A stretch of 64,000 nt of DNA. Source: Meandrina meandrites (lineage: Eukaryota; Cnidaria; Anthozoa; Scleractinia; Meandrinidae). The notes beneath the pieces were generated by a model that saw nothing but the letters and a program-made list of their open reading frames with translations, ran no database searches and was not told where the DNA came from. The stretch lies in assembly GCA_963693305.1 (NCBI GenBank), contig OY855913.1:2768501-2832500 (forward strand). The letters are read 5' to 3'. The position numbers and the translations under genes are program-made. Numbering within the stretch: the stretch's first letter is position 1; every line of letters begins with the position of its first letter. Of the stretch, positions 21,391 to 34,260 are shown in pieces.

Positions 21391-21554
21391 TAATAGGTAA
21401 CAGGACTACATGCTTGTCCAATTTGGAAATAATTAAATTCAAAAATCCCTCTGACAGCAAAATTGGACTCTGCCTACGGCCTCGTGCAATTTGGGCCGTC
21501 CTCGGAATGTTTTTCATTCAATTATTTCCAAATTGGACAGCATGTAGTCCTATT
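21391..21554. mobile_element. palindromic MITE
   Basis: GGACTACATGCTTGTCCAAT and TTGGAAATAATTAAATTC mirror ATTATTTCCAAATTGG and ACAGCATGTAGTCCTATTA. Arms are about 45 bp with a short centre. Confidence 0.75.
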
Positions 21555-24308
21555 ACATATACAAAGATTAACGTCGGGATGGCTTTATTTCTGTCCTCAA
21601 TTTTCTTTTTCCGAAGCCTTTTGCCAGATATCTCCAGATATATGCTACTTCATCAAGGAAATGTATGCCGAAAAGAACAATTTTTTTTAAGTTTATCGTA
21701 TTGTTTGCATTCTTGTATTATGTTTGTGGCTGTTCTACTTAAAAGTTTTCCTTTTAACCACTGAAAGATGGGAATTTCATCACAAAAACTAGGTGACACT
21801 GCACTTTTGTTTTAATAAAAGATATCGTGAAACAATTGCCACCGGAAATTAACATTAACAAGTTTCTTGTATTTAGAAAGCTGCGGGTGGAGTGTCTTAA
21901 TTTTTATGACAAACATATTTCGTTTTTAATTAAATCTCTTAGGGTATAAGTGTACTAAAAGAAAACAAGCGGAGCAGGGAAAAGTGATAAATCTAAGTGG
22001 TTAATGCTAACATTTTAAATAAGTTTTACTATTTTGATTGTGTTCCTTTCGGAATAAAATATTTTTTAAAATTATCATTTTGGTGAAGCGCTGAGTGCTT
22101 TCATGTTATTCAAGCCTGTCAATGATCGACGCGTTCTTAAATATGTAGAAAATGTGCTTTAATAGAAAATGAAAGGTTCGCTAAATAAAATTACATTTAC
22201 TAAATGGCTGTATGAAATCTATATTAAGGGATTTTTTAGAGGTATGTTTTTCGATACCAGAAAGATATGTTTTAACTCTCCAAAAATATATTTGGTGAAT
22301 ATGTAAAAAGCCTACTTCAGTATTTAAGTGAACCTCTTTAAAGAACTTTAAACGACATATAACAAGGGTTTAAGAAATGGCTTTTGCGGTATATCTTCTT
22401 TTGTTTTCACTTGTTTATACATTGACTTACCTGAAAGGCGTGCTTGGATCTTTGGGCCGTAACTGTTTAGTAAAGTTTCTCCAATATAGAGTGTTAGTTG
22501 TTTACCTTAGTTTTTATTAGCATGATGTCAATTCACAAAGGTGTGTATTTTATTACACATACTTGACGGGAATGAGTGTTTGTTGTCTTGCCAAAAAGGT
22601 ATTGGAATATAGTGTCAAAAATAATTAGAGTATCTCGTCTTGCCACATATTGTGTACATTTAAATATTAATATAATTTACAGGTCGTTGAAAAGTTCTAG
22701 AGTTATGTAAATAAAAAGCAGAAATGTAAGAAATTCAAAATAATAGCTCAAGAAAGAAGAAAAGCAGAACAAGGATTTAAAACTTACCAAGGAACAAGGA
22801 CGATTAAAATTAGAAATGATTTACACGGATTACGAAGCAGAGTAAGGAACTAAAAAACTTAATTACTAGACTGACAAAGAATGCGAAATGCACGTTTCCA
22901 GCCGACATTTGCCCTATTGAATGCTGAATTAAAGAATGATTTAGAAAAATTTTCAGTAGTATAACAGAACTTTACATCCCTGTTATTAAATAAGTTAACA
23001 TTACCAATTTTCCTTGTCCAGCGTTGTGTGTTTCTCTCTGTCGCTCGACTGATGAAACTGAAGGCGGTAAACGATGGTATATACGTGATATATTTCGTAG
23101 ATTGAAGTACCGATTTTGTGTTTTCATTGGCTATTACAGTTATATTTATATAGCAATGTTTGTTATCAAATTGTCATCAAGTGAAACAATAGATTTAATA
23201 TATATTGCATTTATACATCGTTCTTTCACTTATGTCTTAAGTTGTATTGTGTTTATTGCTTTAGTTCTTTCTAATATGCAATTACTGGCTCCTTCAAGGT
23301 CCTACAAGTGCCGTCAATTATCGGAAGGTTCTTAACCATGTTAGAGTTTTTATTCAAAACGCTAAAATTGTGTTAATACTATCAATCAAGGGCAGCAGTA
23401 GAAGTTTTCTTGTTGTTTTAAGTTTCTTATCAGAGTCTACATTTTAATGAACAGTTCAATTATCATGCTGAATGTGTGAATTTTATTGCAAAAACCAGCC
23501 GTTCTCTCCACTGTTTAAGTTCAAACACAAAGCCACACAATCCGTCCCACCCTTAATTAGTTTTATTCCCGTTCATATCTCGAAATATTGCACCTACTGT
23601 AAGTAAGTATCAGTTTCGTTTTGTAACGCGGATTTAATTTTCGAAGTTCATTGTTATCGTTAATAAAGTCTTATTGATCGTTGTCACCAAGTAATAATGG
23701 GTTACTCCCTATCCCCCCGCCGCCGGAAAAAAGAAAGAAAACGTCTTTCTTTGGTCGCACGCTCCCGAAAAGAGTCGTTTCAAGAAAATGATAACCTCAA
23801 GTGCCCTCCCGGTGACGTCATGACACTTTCGCGTTAATTCATGCGAAAAAGTTTCTGTTGAGGCCATTAGTTTGTGAGAGGAAAGTCACTTGAATAAACG
23901 ATGAGAGGGCAGACAGGGTACTAAATTGTTTTAAAAGTAAACTGACATGAAATACATGAGATTGTAATCGACTGGAAGCTAAGTCATAGTAAGCTATAAT
24001 CTTTACGGCACTGGTTTGCTTTTACATACACTAGCGATCAAAATAGTATGCTTACGGTACGAACAAATACACTCTTGAGTACTAGTTTCGCCTTAATTTG
24101 AATGAAGCCATTTATACGGTTACAAAGACTGCAGCAAAAACGAGGTAATTCTGTAATACTTTTATGTGGAAAATCACTGCACGTCGCAACTTAACTACCG
24201 ACCATATTGATCCTGCATCTGTTGGAAAATTTAAACAGGCATGGATTCGAAGTAAATAACTAATAAATTAATTTTTCGAAATGTGAACTCTTTGCAGGCG
24301 TTTTATAT
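21555..24308. other. long AT-rich stretch, no gene recognised
   Basis: Frames up to 116 residues exist (21,414-21,764; 23,024-23,335) but show no domain, biased composition or splice context. Near 23,700-23,830 there is a TGGTCGCACGCTCCCG motif that recurs inverted near 24,680, probably the two ends of a repeat. Confidence 0.35.
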
Positions 24309-24446
24309 CACTACCTCTCGGAACGAGTTACTTCATTGGTTCTTAAAACAATAGATGACAGGTCATACCAATGTCCCCGCCCTGAATAACAATAGATGTA
24401 GTGTTTACAGCCGGCGAAAGAAAATAGAGGTTCCAGAGAGGTAGTG
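24309..24446. mobile_element. MITE, CACTACCTCT family copy 1
   Basis: CACTACCTCTCGGAAC and GTTCCAGAGAGGTAGTG form the ends. The interior (TTCATTGGTTCTTAAAACAA, TAGATGACAGGTCAT) matches 40,807-40,945 in the opposite orientation. Confidence 0.75.
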
Positions 24447-24499
24447 TCTTAATGTTTACATTACCTCCGCTCAAAGGTTGCTCGTACTGAAACTAGCTC

Positions 24500-24572
24500 A
24501 TACTCCTCGTCGCTTCATACTACGGAAACCGGGATAAGCTCCGGCCTGATGGGCCACTAGGCTCGTATGATA
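24500..24572 (+). mobile_element. SINE 3' fragment
   Basis: CCGGGATAAGCTCCGGCCTG followed by ATGGGCCACTAGGCTCGTAT matches the 3' part of the SINE at 47,989-48,292 (inverse) and 1,465-1,750. The tRNA-like head is missing. Confidence 0.7.
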
Positions 24573-25023
24573 ATCATGCGAATGTTTTTCAAATCAACCA
24601 ATCAAAATCACTGTCCGGTTTCGGGTAGTAACGTCAACGGACAGCATCAGCCGCCATTTTGTCCAGGCGTCTCTTTACGGGAGCGTGCGACCAGGGGAAG
24701 ACGACTGAAATTCAGGCTACACCATTTTCTGCCATTGTTCATTTTTGTGGCGTCGGAGTCCTTTCCTAACAGCCATTGTTGGCTCCTGCTTAATTTCCAC
24801 CTTTTAGGTATTTTTTACCTGACCAGACTATTAATTTGACTTTCACGTTTAATTTTAAGAAGTCGCTGAAAATGACTGTCAGAAAGCCAAGAACTTATGC
24901 AACATTGGTTTCTCTTTGAACAAAGAAAAGCAAGATCAATCGTTAACTGAAATATCAAGAACAATATAAACGTCTGCGTTGTGAGGTTACAAAAATCAAA
25001 TTTGCATGATAATCTAAAAATCT

Positions 25024-25100
25024 CCCCCCCCCCCCCAAAAAAAAAAAATAATAAAATAAAATAAAATAAAATAAAATAAATAAATAAATAAATAAATAAA
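25024..25100. repeat. low complexity: poly-C, poly-A, (ATAAA)n, (TAAA)n
   Basis: A compound simple repeat directly before the tandem array begins. Confidence 0.85.
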
Positions 25101-25139
25101 AAAATGTTGAAAAAGTTAGCGAAGAGTTGATCAATTTTC

Positions 25140-26560
25140 GAGCATGCGCACACGATCTCTTTATATCACAAATTGTATTAAACTAACAACAAGCTGAAGA
25201 AAGTGATAATATTAATTTCGTCTTTCGCATCGTTTGCTATATTATGAACGGTTCTTTTATTTATAACGTAATGCTGGGAGAAATTGGCCATATATCTTTG
25301 AGACTTATGCGTAACGTTTTTCGTGACAATTATCATAAGTTGTGAAAATTAAAGATAAACTCACCAGTGAAACGTTTTCTCCAAGGCTTCTAAAGTTTCA
25401 GGAAGGACCTTTTTCTGCTCTGCACTCCGAAAATGCACCCCAGTGTACTAAATACTTGTTTCTGTTGATTTAGCTACGGAAATATGTCACATGCATTTCC
25501 TTTGTAATGGACTGGTTTAAATTTGTTTGCTAACGGGACAATAACAGTGCACAGAAAGCGGCATAATTGTCATTTTGACATGTTATTTTGCTTATATATA
25601 TAATGTGACACAAAACGTTAATGACTTCTAATGGCATTGAATTTATAATTAGATACAAATTGCAACTTTTGGGTCATTAAAATTTTTAATTAAGCTAAAA
25701 CTGTCGAATCACTGAAGACCAAAGTTAACTTATATTTTATTGCACTGTAATTAAGTTTTCAAGCGCCTCTATCTTTCTCTAAAGAAAGACGGATTGCGTG
25801 AATCAACGGCGAGAGTTATGTGAAACTGCCAAACAGCGATTTAAATTGGATTTTTATTCATTCAGTATAACTTTGTCCCGCTTTGTTTATTTTTACTTAC
25901 CCGTTGGCTTTTATTTCTTTCTTTACTTAACCAAATCAGCTAAGTAACTGAATTGTTCAAATAAAATCCCTGAAAAGTCATTCGCGCGATTCGCGCTTTT
26001 ATCTGACGACTTCATGCTACATGGCACCCTTAAGGCCCATAGCTTGCACTCCACAAACAAACAAACAAACAAACAAACAAACAAACAAAATGCCTAGCTA
26101 TTGGGCAGCCGTGAGTTGAAAAGAATCGTAATCATGTATTCATTCTGTATATTTCTTACTTTCTGTTTACTTCCATTTACCTTAAGTAAATTTATGTTAC
26201 TTTTAGTTATCATTCACTCTGGCAACGCAGCTGTCATTTTGTTTAGTTTCCACTTATCTTATAGACGCCTTAGTGATAAGCTGCTTTGCGAGTTCGACTA
26301 TTAAACAGCAATATTGTTTGTAGTTTTTTAAGTCGGTCAAAGACAAAGTACACCAGGTTTTTATTTTCTTCATTAATGGCCCGCTATTATGCCTGTAGCC
26401 TTTCAATTCTGGGCAAGATATTTTAAATTCCGCGGACAAAGCGAAAGCAAACAAACATCTCGCCAACTCAGTGTTCATTAGAATTAAAGTGAATGGAGAA
26501 TGAACATTATCAGACTTAAAACAAAATAGACTGTAAAACTATATACTTTTGGAGGCGACT
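25140..26560. repeat. tandem array, diverged unit 0
   Basis: Landmarks of the 1.6-kb unit appear in order: CACGATCTC, GCTGAAGAAAGTGATAATAT, TAACGTTTTTCGTG, an exon-like segment (25,365-25,447 minus), GTGTACTAAATACT, and AATGACTTCTAATGGC. Clearly older than units 1-4. It includes a (CAAA)n run at 26,055-26,090. Confidence 0.65.
25365..25447 (-). other. exon-like segment, copy in unit 0
   Basis: Lies between a TATTTAG acceptor and a GTGAGT donor. One frame is open throughout: YTGVHFRSAEQKK, then VLPETLEALEKTFHW. Related segments recur at 26,937-27,025, 28,534-28,622, 30,134-30,222, 31,734-31,822, near 33,254-33,340 and near 35,936. The family is not recognised. Function unknown. Confidence 0.4.
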
Positions 26561-26639
26561 GATGAGAGAACTGGGCTTTAACTCAAATTGTCGGCGTTAC
26601 CTATGCAGAACTGCTCGACGACCCTATTTGTCTTCTGAG

Positions 26640-28230
26640 GTTACATAAATCCATATTTGGCTCAGTATATTTCATTATCTCGTTAAACATCGCTGTAAAG
26701 AAAAGGAGTCATCGATGTTTGAACATGCATACACGATCACTTAATCAAAATTTGAAACAGCCGGCTGAAGAAAGCGATAATATATCTTTCCCAGTATGTC
26801 CCATTTTATGAATGGAATTTTCTTCACAAACGTTCTGTATTTGCATATATTTATAACTTGGTATTGAAAGAAGCAGATGATACGAGTTCAGACTTAAAGT
26901 AGAAGTAATCATAGTGAAAATTAAAGATAATCTCACCTGTGCAGGAGAAGTTTTCTCAAAGGTTTCAAGTGTTTCAGTAAGTTCCTTCTTTGCTCTGCTC
27001 TCCGGCGAAAACACACCCCAGTGTACTAAATAACCATTGATATGTTGATTTAACTAAAAAAAAACACGTCACATGGACGCAATTTCTGACAAATGTTCTG
27101 TATTCGCATATATTGGTAACGCGGTATTGAGAGAAGTAGATGATACGAGTTCAGACTTTCCGATCACACACGATCTCTTAATTAAAATTTGTAACTGATG
27201 AAGCCGGAAAGTGGCAATATATCTTTCCCAGTGTTCACTATTTTATGAACGGTTTTTCTCTTTACAAGTGTTTCGTATTTGTATTTTCGCAGTATTGTGA
27301 GAAATAGATGATATGCGTTCAGACTTTTGTATAACGTTTTTCGTGGCGGTAATCACTATGGAATAAAGATTATCTCTCTTATGAAACGTTTTCTCAAAGT
27401 TTTTAAGTTTTCAGTGAGGTCCTTTCTCGGCTCTGCTCTCCGAAAACACACCGTAGTGTACTAAATACTCATTTTAACTTACAAAATAATGTCTGATGCA
27501 CGCAATTTCTGACATTTCTAACGGACGAGTAAAAATAATCATCATTTTAACATGTTATTAAAATGTGACAGAATTTCAATGACTTCTTCTAATTACTGAC
27601 TGGAGCTTAATTTAAATACAAATTGCAGCTTTCGGTTAACCAATTTTAAAGCTAAAACGAATCCTTGAGAAGCAAAAAAGAACGGCTTAATGGTACTCTA
27701 ATTAAGATTCCAAACGTGTAACTCTCCCTTTAAAAAACGGAATGCCTTAATCAATGGCTAGAACCAAGTTGCGATCGTCACCAAATGATTAAATTGCATG
27801 TTTATTTATACAGCATAACTTTCTTTTCACACTTTTTTATTTCCACTTAGCCTTGGGCAGACCATTTAGCCTTTTTCCACTGCGTCAGCTAAACCTAAAA
27901 TTGTTTAAAGTAAAAACGACTTGTGCTTTAAATTTCAATGGCCTGTTGTGCATTTTAATTGTGAAATGATCTTGAGCTCATGCACTTTAATATCATTTAA
28001 TTCGACGGAATAGCTTTTAAACGCCGCTTTTCAGGAACATTTGCTTAATCTATTCATTTAACACTCATGTTATGTAAGCGTATGTTACTATAAGTTATCA
28101 TTTACTCAGCGAGCTTACTTAAGCCGTGAAATTGTTTATCTTCTTCGTTAATCGGGATCGTCACATTTTAATACAACTGCATCAACTGTTAACTAGAATG
28201 TTAAGAACACTAAACGTTGTCTGTGTTGTG
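26640..28230. repeat. tandem array unit 1
   Basis: Starts at AAATCCATATTTGGCTCAGT and ends at the next occurrence of that sequence (near 28,230). It has two exon-like segments on the minus strand (26,937-27,025 and about 27,385-27,460) and is noticeably diverged from units 2 and 3. Confidence 0.8.
26937..27025 (-). other. exon-like segment, unit 1 copy A
   Basis: 89 nt between TTATTTAG and GTGAGATT. One frame reads HWGVFSPESRAKKELTETLE then TFEKTSPAQ. The length (89) is not a multiple of three, so serial splicing of several copies would shift frame. Either mutually exclusive, or relics of one ancestral exon. Confidence 0.4.
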
Positions 28231-29830
28231 AGGTTACTTAAATCCATATTTGGCTCAGTATATTTCATTATCTTGTTAAACATCGCTGTAAAGAAAAGGA
28301 GTCATCGATGTTCGAACATGCATACACAATCACTTAATCAAAATTTGAAACAGCCGGCTGAAGAAAGCGATAATGTATCTTTCCCATGCAGCATATTCTA
28401 TTTTATGAATGGAATTTTGCTCACAAGTGTTCTGTATTTGCATTTATTTATAACTTGGTATTGAAAGAAATAGATGATACGAGTTCAGACTTAAAGTAGA
28501 AGTAATCATAGTGAAAATTAAAGATAATCTCACCTGTGCAGGAGAAGTTTTCTCAAAGGTTTCAAGTGTTTCAGTAAGCTCCTTCTTTGCTCTGCTCTCC
28601 GGCGAAAACACACCCCAGTGTACTAAATACCCATTGATATGTTGATTTAACTAAAAAAACACGTCACATACACGCAATTTCTGACAAATGTTTTGTATTC
28701 GCATATATTTGTAACGCGGTATTGAGAGAAGTAGACGATACGAGTTCAGACTTTCCGAACACACACGATCTTTTGATTAAAATTTGTAACTGATGAAGCC
28801 GGAAGGTGACAATATATCTTTCCCAGTGTTCACTATTTTATGAGCGGTTTTTTTCTTTACAAGTGTTTCGTATTTGTCTTTTCGCAGTATTGTGAGAAAT
28901 AGATGATATGCGTTCAGACTTTTGTATAACGTTTTTCGTGGCAGTAATCACTATGGAATAAAGATTATCTCTCTTATGAAACGTTTTCTCAAAGGTTTTA
29001 AGTTTTCAGTGAGGTCCTTTCTCGGCTCTGCTCTCCGAAAACACAGCCCAGTGTACTAAATGCTCATTTTTAGCTTAAAAAATAATGTTTGATGCACGCC
29101 ATTTCTGACATTTCTAACGGACGAGTAAAAATAATTAACATTTTAAAATTTATTAAAATGTGACACAGAATTCCAATGACTTCTTCTAATTACCGACTGG
29201 AGCTTAATTTAAATACAAATTGCAGCTTTCGGTTAAGTTAATTTTAAAGCTAAAACGTTTGAATCCTTGAGAAGCAAAAAAGAACGGCTTAATTGTACTG
29301 TAATTAAGATTCCAAGCGTGTATCTCTCCCTTAAAAAACGGAATGCCTTAATCAATGGCTAGAACCAAGTTGCGATCGTCACCAAATGATTAATTTGCAT
29401 GTTTATTTATACAGCATAACTTTCTTTTCACACTTTTTTATTTCCACTTAGCCTTGGGCAGACCATTTAGCCTTTTTCACTGCGTCAGCTAAACCTAAAA
29501 TTGTTTAAAGTAAAAACGACTTGTGCTTTAAATTTCCCTGGCCTGTTGTGCATTTTAATTGTGAAATGATCTTGCGCTCATGCACTTTAATATCATTTAA
29601 TTCGACGGAATAGCTTTTAAACGCCGCTTTTCAGGAACATTTGCTTAATCTATTCAATTAACACTCATGTTGTGTAAGCGTATGTTACTATAAGTTATCA
29701 TTTACCCAGCGAGCTTACTTAAGCCGTGAAATTGTTTATCTTCTTCGTTAATCGGGATCGTCACAGTTTAATACAACTGCATCAACTGTTAACTAGAATG
29801 TTAAGAACACTAAACGTTGTCTGCGTTGTG
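28231..29830. repeat. tandem array unit 2 (1,600 bp)
   Basis: Nearly identical to unit 3 with an offset of exactly 1,600 bp. It carries exon-like segments at 28,534-28,622 and about 28,980-29,060 on the minus strand. The 112-residue plus-strand frame at 28,126-28,464 is the same sequence as 29,726 and 31,326 and is repeat-borne. Confidence 0.9.
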
Positions 29831-31430
29831 AGGTTACTTAAATCCATATTTGGCTCAGTATATTTCATTATCTTGTTAAACATCGCTGTAAAGAAAAGGA
29901 GTCATCGATGTTCGAACATGCATACGCGATCACTTAATCAAAATTAGAAACAGCCGGCTGAAGAAAGCGATAATGTATCTTTCCCATGCAGCATATTCTA
30001 TTTTATGAATGGAATTTTGCTCACAAGTGTTCTGTATTTGCATTTATTTATAACTTGGTATTGAAAGAAATAGATGATACGAGTTCAGACTTAAAGTAGA
30101 AGTAATCATAGTGAAAATTAAAGATAATCTCACCTGTGCAGGAGAAGTTTTCTCAAAGGTTTCAAGTGTTTCAGTAAGCTCCTTCTTTGCTCTGCTCTCC
30201 GGCGAAAACACACCCCAGTGTACTAAATACCCATTGATATGTTGATTTAACTAAAAAAACACGTCACATACACGCAATTTCTGACAAATGTTTTGTATTC
30301 GCATATATTTGTAACGCGGTATTGAGAGAAGTAGACGATACGAGTTCAGACTTTCCGAACACACACGATCTTTTGATTAAAATTTGTAACTGATGAAGCC
30401 GGAAGGTGACAATATATCTTTCCCAGTGTTCACTATTTTATGAGCGGTTTTTTTCTTTACAAGTGTTTCGTATTTGTCTTTTCGCAGTATTGTGAGAAAT
30501 AGATGATATGCGTTCAGACTTTTGTATAACGTTTTTCGTGGCAGTAATCACTATGGAATAAAGATTATCTCTCTTATGAAACGTTTTCTCAAAGGTTTTA
30601 AGTTTTCAGTGAGGTCCTTTCTCGGCTCTGCTCTCCGAAAACACAGCCCAGTGTACTAAATGCTCATTTTTAGCTTAAAAAATAATGTTTGATGCACGCC
30701 ATTTCTGACATTTCTAACGGACGAGTAAAAATAATTAACATTTTAAAATTTATTAAAATGTGACACAGAATTCCAATGACTTCTTCTAATTACCGACTGG
30801 AGCTTAATTTAAATACAAATTGCAGCTTTCGGTTAAGTTAATTTTAAAGCTAAAACGTTTGAATCCTTGAGAAGCAAAAAAGAACGGCTTAATTGTACTG
30901 TAATTAAGATTCCAAGCGTGTATCTCTCCCTTAAAAAACGGAATGCCTTAATCAATGGCTAGAACCAAGTTGCGATCGTCACCAAATGATTAATTTGCAT
31001 GTTTATTTATACAGCATAACTTTCTTTTCACACTTTTTTATTTCCACTTAGCCTTGGGCAGACCATTTAGCCTTTTTCACTGCGTCAGCTAAACCTAAAA
31101 TTGTTTAAAGTAAAAACGACTTGTGCTTTAAATTTCCCTGGCCTGTTGTGCATTTTAATTGTGAAATGATCTTGCGCTCATGCACTTTAATATCATTTAA
31201 TTCGACGGAATAGCTTTTAAACGCCGCTTTTCAGGAACATTTGCTTAATCTATTCAATTAACACTCATGTTGTGTAAGCGTATGTTACTATAAGTTATCA
31301 TTTACCCAGCGAGCTTACTTAAGCCGTGAAATTGTTTATCTTCTTCGTTAATCGGGATCGTCACAGTTTAATACAACTGCATCAACTGTTAACTAGAATG
31401 TTAAGAACACTAAACGTTGTCTGCGTTGTG
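29831..31430. repeat. tandem array unit 3 (1,600 bp)
   Basis: Nearly identical copy of unit 2, with exon-like segments at 30,134-30,222 and about 30,580-30,660. The high identity implies recent duplication or gene conversion. Confidence 0.9.
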
Positions 31431-32800
31431 AGGTTACTTAAATCCATATTTGGCTCAGTATATTTCATTATCTTGTTAAACATCGCTGTAAAGAAAAGGA
31501 GTCATCGATGTTCGAACATGCATACGCGATCACTTAATCAAAATTAGAAACAGCCGGCTGAAGAAAGCGATAATGTATCTTTCCCATGCAGCATATTCTA
31601 TTTTATGAATGGAATTTTGCTCACAAGTGTTCTGTATTTGCATTTATTTATAACTTGGTATTGAAAGAAATAGATGATACGAGTTCAGACTTAAAGTAGA
31701 AGTAATCATAGTGAAAATTAAAGATAATCTCACCTGTGCAGGAGAAGTTTTCTCAAAGGTTTCAAGTGTTTCAGTAAGCTCCTTCTTTGCTCTGCTCTCC
31801 GGCGAAAACACACCCCAGTGTACTAAATACCCATTGATATGTTGATTTAACTAAAAAAAAACACGTCACATGCACGCAATTTCTGACAAATGTTCTGTAT
31901 TCGCATATATTTATAACGCGGTATTGAGAGAAGTAGATGATACGAGTTCAGACTTTCCGATCACACACGATCTCTTAATTAAAATTTGTAACTGATGAAG
32001 CCTGAAAGTGACAATATATCTTTCCCAGTGTTCACTATTTTATGAACGGTTTTTTTTCTTTACAAGTGTTTCGTATTTGAATTTTCGCAGTATTGTGAGA
32101 AATAGATGATATGCGTTCAGACTTTTGTATAATTAAGCCATTTCTGACATTTCTAACGGACGAGTAAAACTAATTATCATTTTAACATGTTATTAAAATG
32201 TGACACAGAATTTCAATGACTTTTTCTAATTACTCACTGGAGCTTAATTTAAATTCAAATTGCAGCTTTCGGTTAAGTTAATTTTCAAGCTAAAAAGTTT
32301 GAATCCTTGAGAAGCAAAGAAGTACGGTAATAAAGATTTCAAACGTGTAACTCTCCCTTTAAAAAAAGGAATGCCTTAATCAACTGCTACAGCCAAGTTG
32401 CGATCGTCATCAAATGATTAAAAAGCATGCTTATTTATTCAGCTTCCTTTTCATTTCTTTATTTCCACTGAGCCTTGGACACACCATTGTTTAAAGTAAA
32501 AACGAACAACAGTCAGGAAAAATACGCTATTCGCGATTTTAATATTCACTGACCGGTATTGCATTTTAATTGAAATTGTAAAATGATCTTGAGCTAATGC
32601 TCTTATTCATTCGAAGAATAGCTTTTTAAAGCTGCTTTTCGGGAACCTTTGTTTAATCTACTGTACTTTTTTTAGCTTAACACTTGTGTAAGTGTATATC
32701 GCTATTAGGTATCATTAACTCTGCGAGCTTACCTTAGCCGTGAATTTGTTTGTCTTCCAATTAATCGTAATCGAGGTAGTCATATTATAAGATACCACCA
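31431..32800. repeat. tandem array unit 4, internally deleted
   Basis: Matches units 2-3 to about 31,850, then becomes more like unit 1. Near 32,133 it jumps from TTTTGTATAA to AAGCCATTTCTGAC, so roughly 170 bp including the second exon-like segment is deleted. It keeps exon-like segment A at 31,734-31,822. Confidence 0.8.
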
Positions 32801-34260
32801 TAGCAAGTATTTTTTATAAAACATAACGCGTGCAGCTTTTTACCAATGAACAGGGCCTCATCAAAAAAAAAGCTGCAGCCCTATCACGGCGTCATTTATA
32901 TCTACGAAGAAAAAAATCTTAACAAGAAACCAATAACGTTATTCGAAGAATTTCGCAAAAATGATTCAATTCAAATTCGTTCGCGTAATATGTGCGAATA
33001 TTTGAGTTTACTTTTTAGCACGGTTCTTTTTATTTCTTCTTACTCAGGCAGTGTTTGACTTAAAAGTATAATTGCTTGCTATTTTCATGTCAGCTTAACG
33101 GTTTTTTCTTCACAAGCACAGTGAACTGCATTTCGATTTGTTTGTAATGCAGTATTATAATAGGAGTGTCGCGTATCTTTTAGCTACTTCGTAACATTTT
33201 TCTAAGAAAACTTGAAGTCACCGGGATACTGTGAAAAGTTTTGGTAATCTTACCTTTGAAATGTTTTCTTGAAGGTTTCAAATGTTTCAGTGAGGTTCTT
33301 TCTCTGCTCTGCTCTCCGAAAACACACCCGGTGTATTAAATACCTATTTATATGTTGATTTAGCTAAAAAAAAGCAGGTCACATGCATATCCGTTCCTAA
33401 GGAGACGAGTTTAAATTTCTACACACAAAAGACATTGTCATTTTGACAGCTTATATTATTTCGGTTGTGTAATGCGACACAGAATTTAAATGGCTTTTAA
33501 AGTGCTAAAAACCTTTAGCATATATAAGAAAATTCAGACCTGTTTCGGAGAACATTATCAAGGAGGACGAAGTGCGTTAATAAATGGCAAGGCCATTAAG
33601 CTGTCATTGGCAATGTGTAAATAGCATGTTAAAGCATAACCGTTTCTCTTGTTCTGTTTATTTCCACTTAGCCTTTTGCAGTCTTTAAATTACTTTGCTT
33701 TATAGCATCAGCTAAGCAAGCACACTCATTAAATAAAATAAAGAAATACCTAAAAATCTCTGATTCGTGCGATTCGCGCTGTTATCTGAGTATAAGGTGG
33801 TCCTAAAATAATGTTCTCAAAATTAAAATACCAAGAACAGAATTGAGGCTTTGGACAGAATTAAGAGAGGCTTAATTTTGAAATGATCTAAATTATTTAT
33901 CTATTCGGCGTTCCTTTAGTTTTGTTAACTTGTCATGTTTTCCATTTGCCTTTAGGAAACGTAAGCCACTTTAGTTTATCATTTTTTTCTCTCTGCTTTG
34001 CTTTCTAATAATTCGGCATCGTCAAGATTAAAGGCCCAGCAAAGTTTGTTTAATGCTTTTTTTTTGTCGTTGCCCGCTTTTACACCTGTAGCCGGGTCCT
34101 TTGATAGACTAGTTATACGTCGGCGGTTATACGATTGCGCGAAGCCGAAAAAAAAAAAGAACACTGAAATTTATATCTTAATGCCATTTTTGTCATTGCC
34201 CGCTTTTATATCTGTAGCCGGGTCCTTTGACAGGCTAGTTATATGCAGTAGCTAATCAAG
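32801..34260. repeat. tandem array, diverged unit 5
   Basis: Scattered landmarks remain: an exon-like segment near 33,254-33,340 with an intact GTAAGA donor but an AA in place of the acceptor AG, plus CACTTAGCCTTTTGCAG. At 34,070-34,250 GTAGCCGGGTCCTTTGA is duplicated about 115 bp apart. Confidence 0.55.

Noticed and set aside
28126..31547. Repeated frame starting MKLFIFFVNRDRH at 28,126, 29,726 and 31,326
   Set aside because: Identity follows from the 1.6-kb tandem repeat; the upstream unit 1 equivalent is not open, there is no domain, and the frame length differs between copies.
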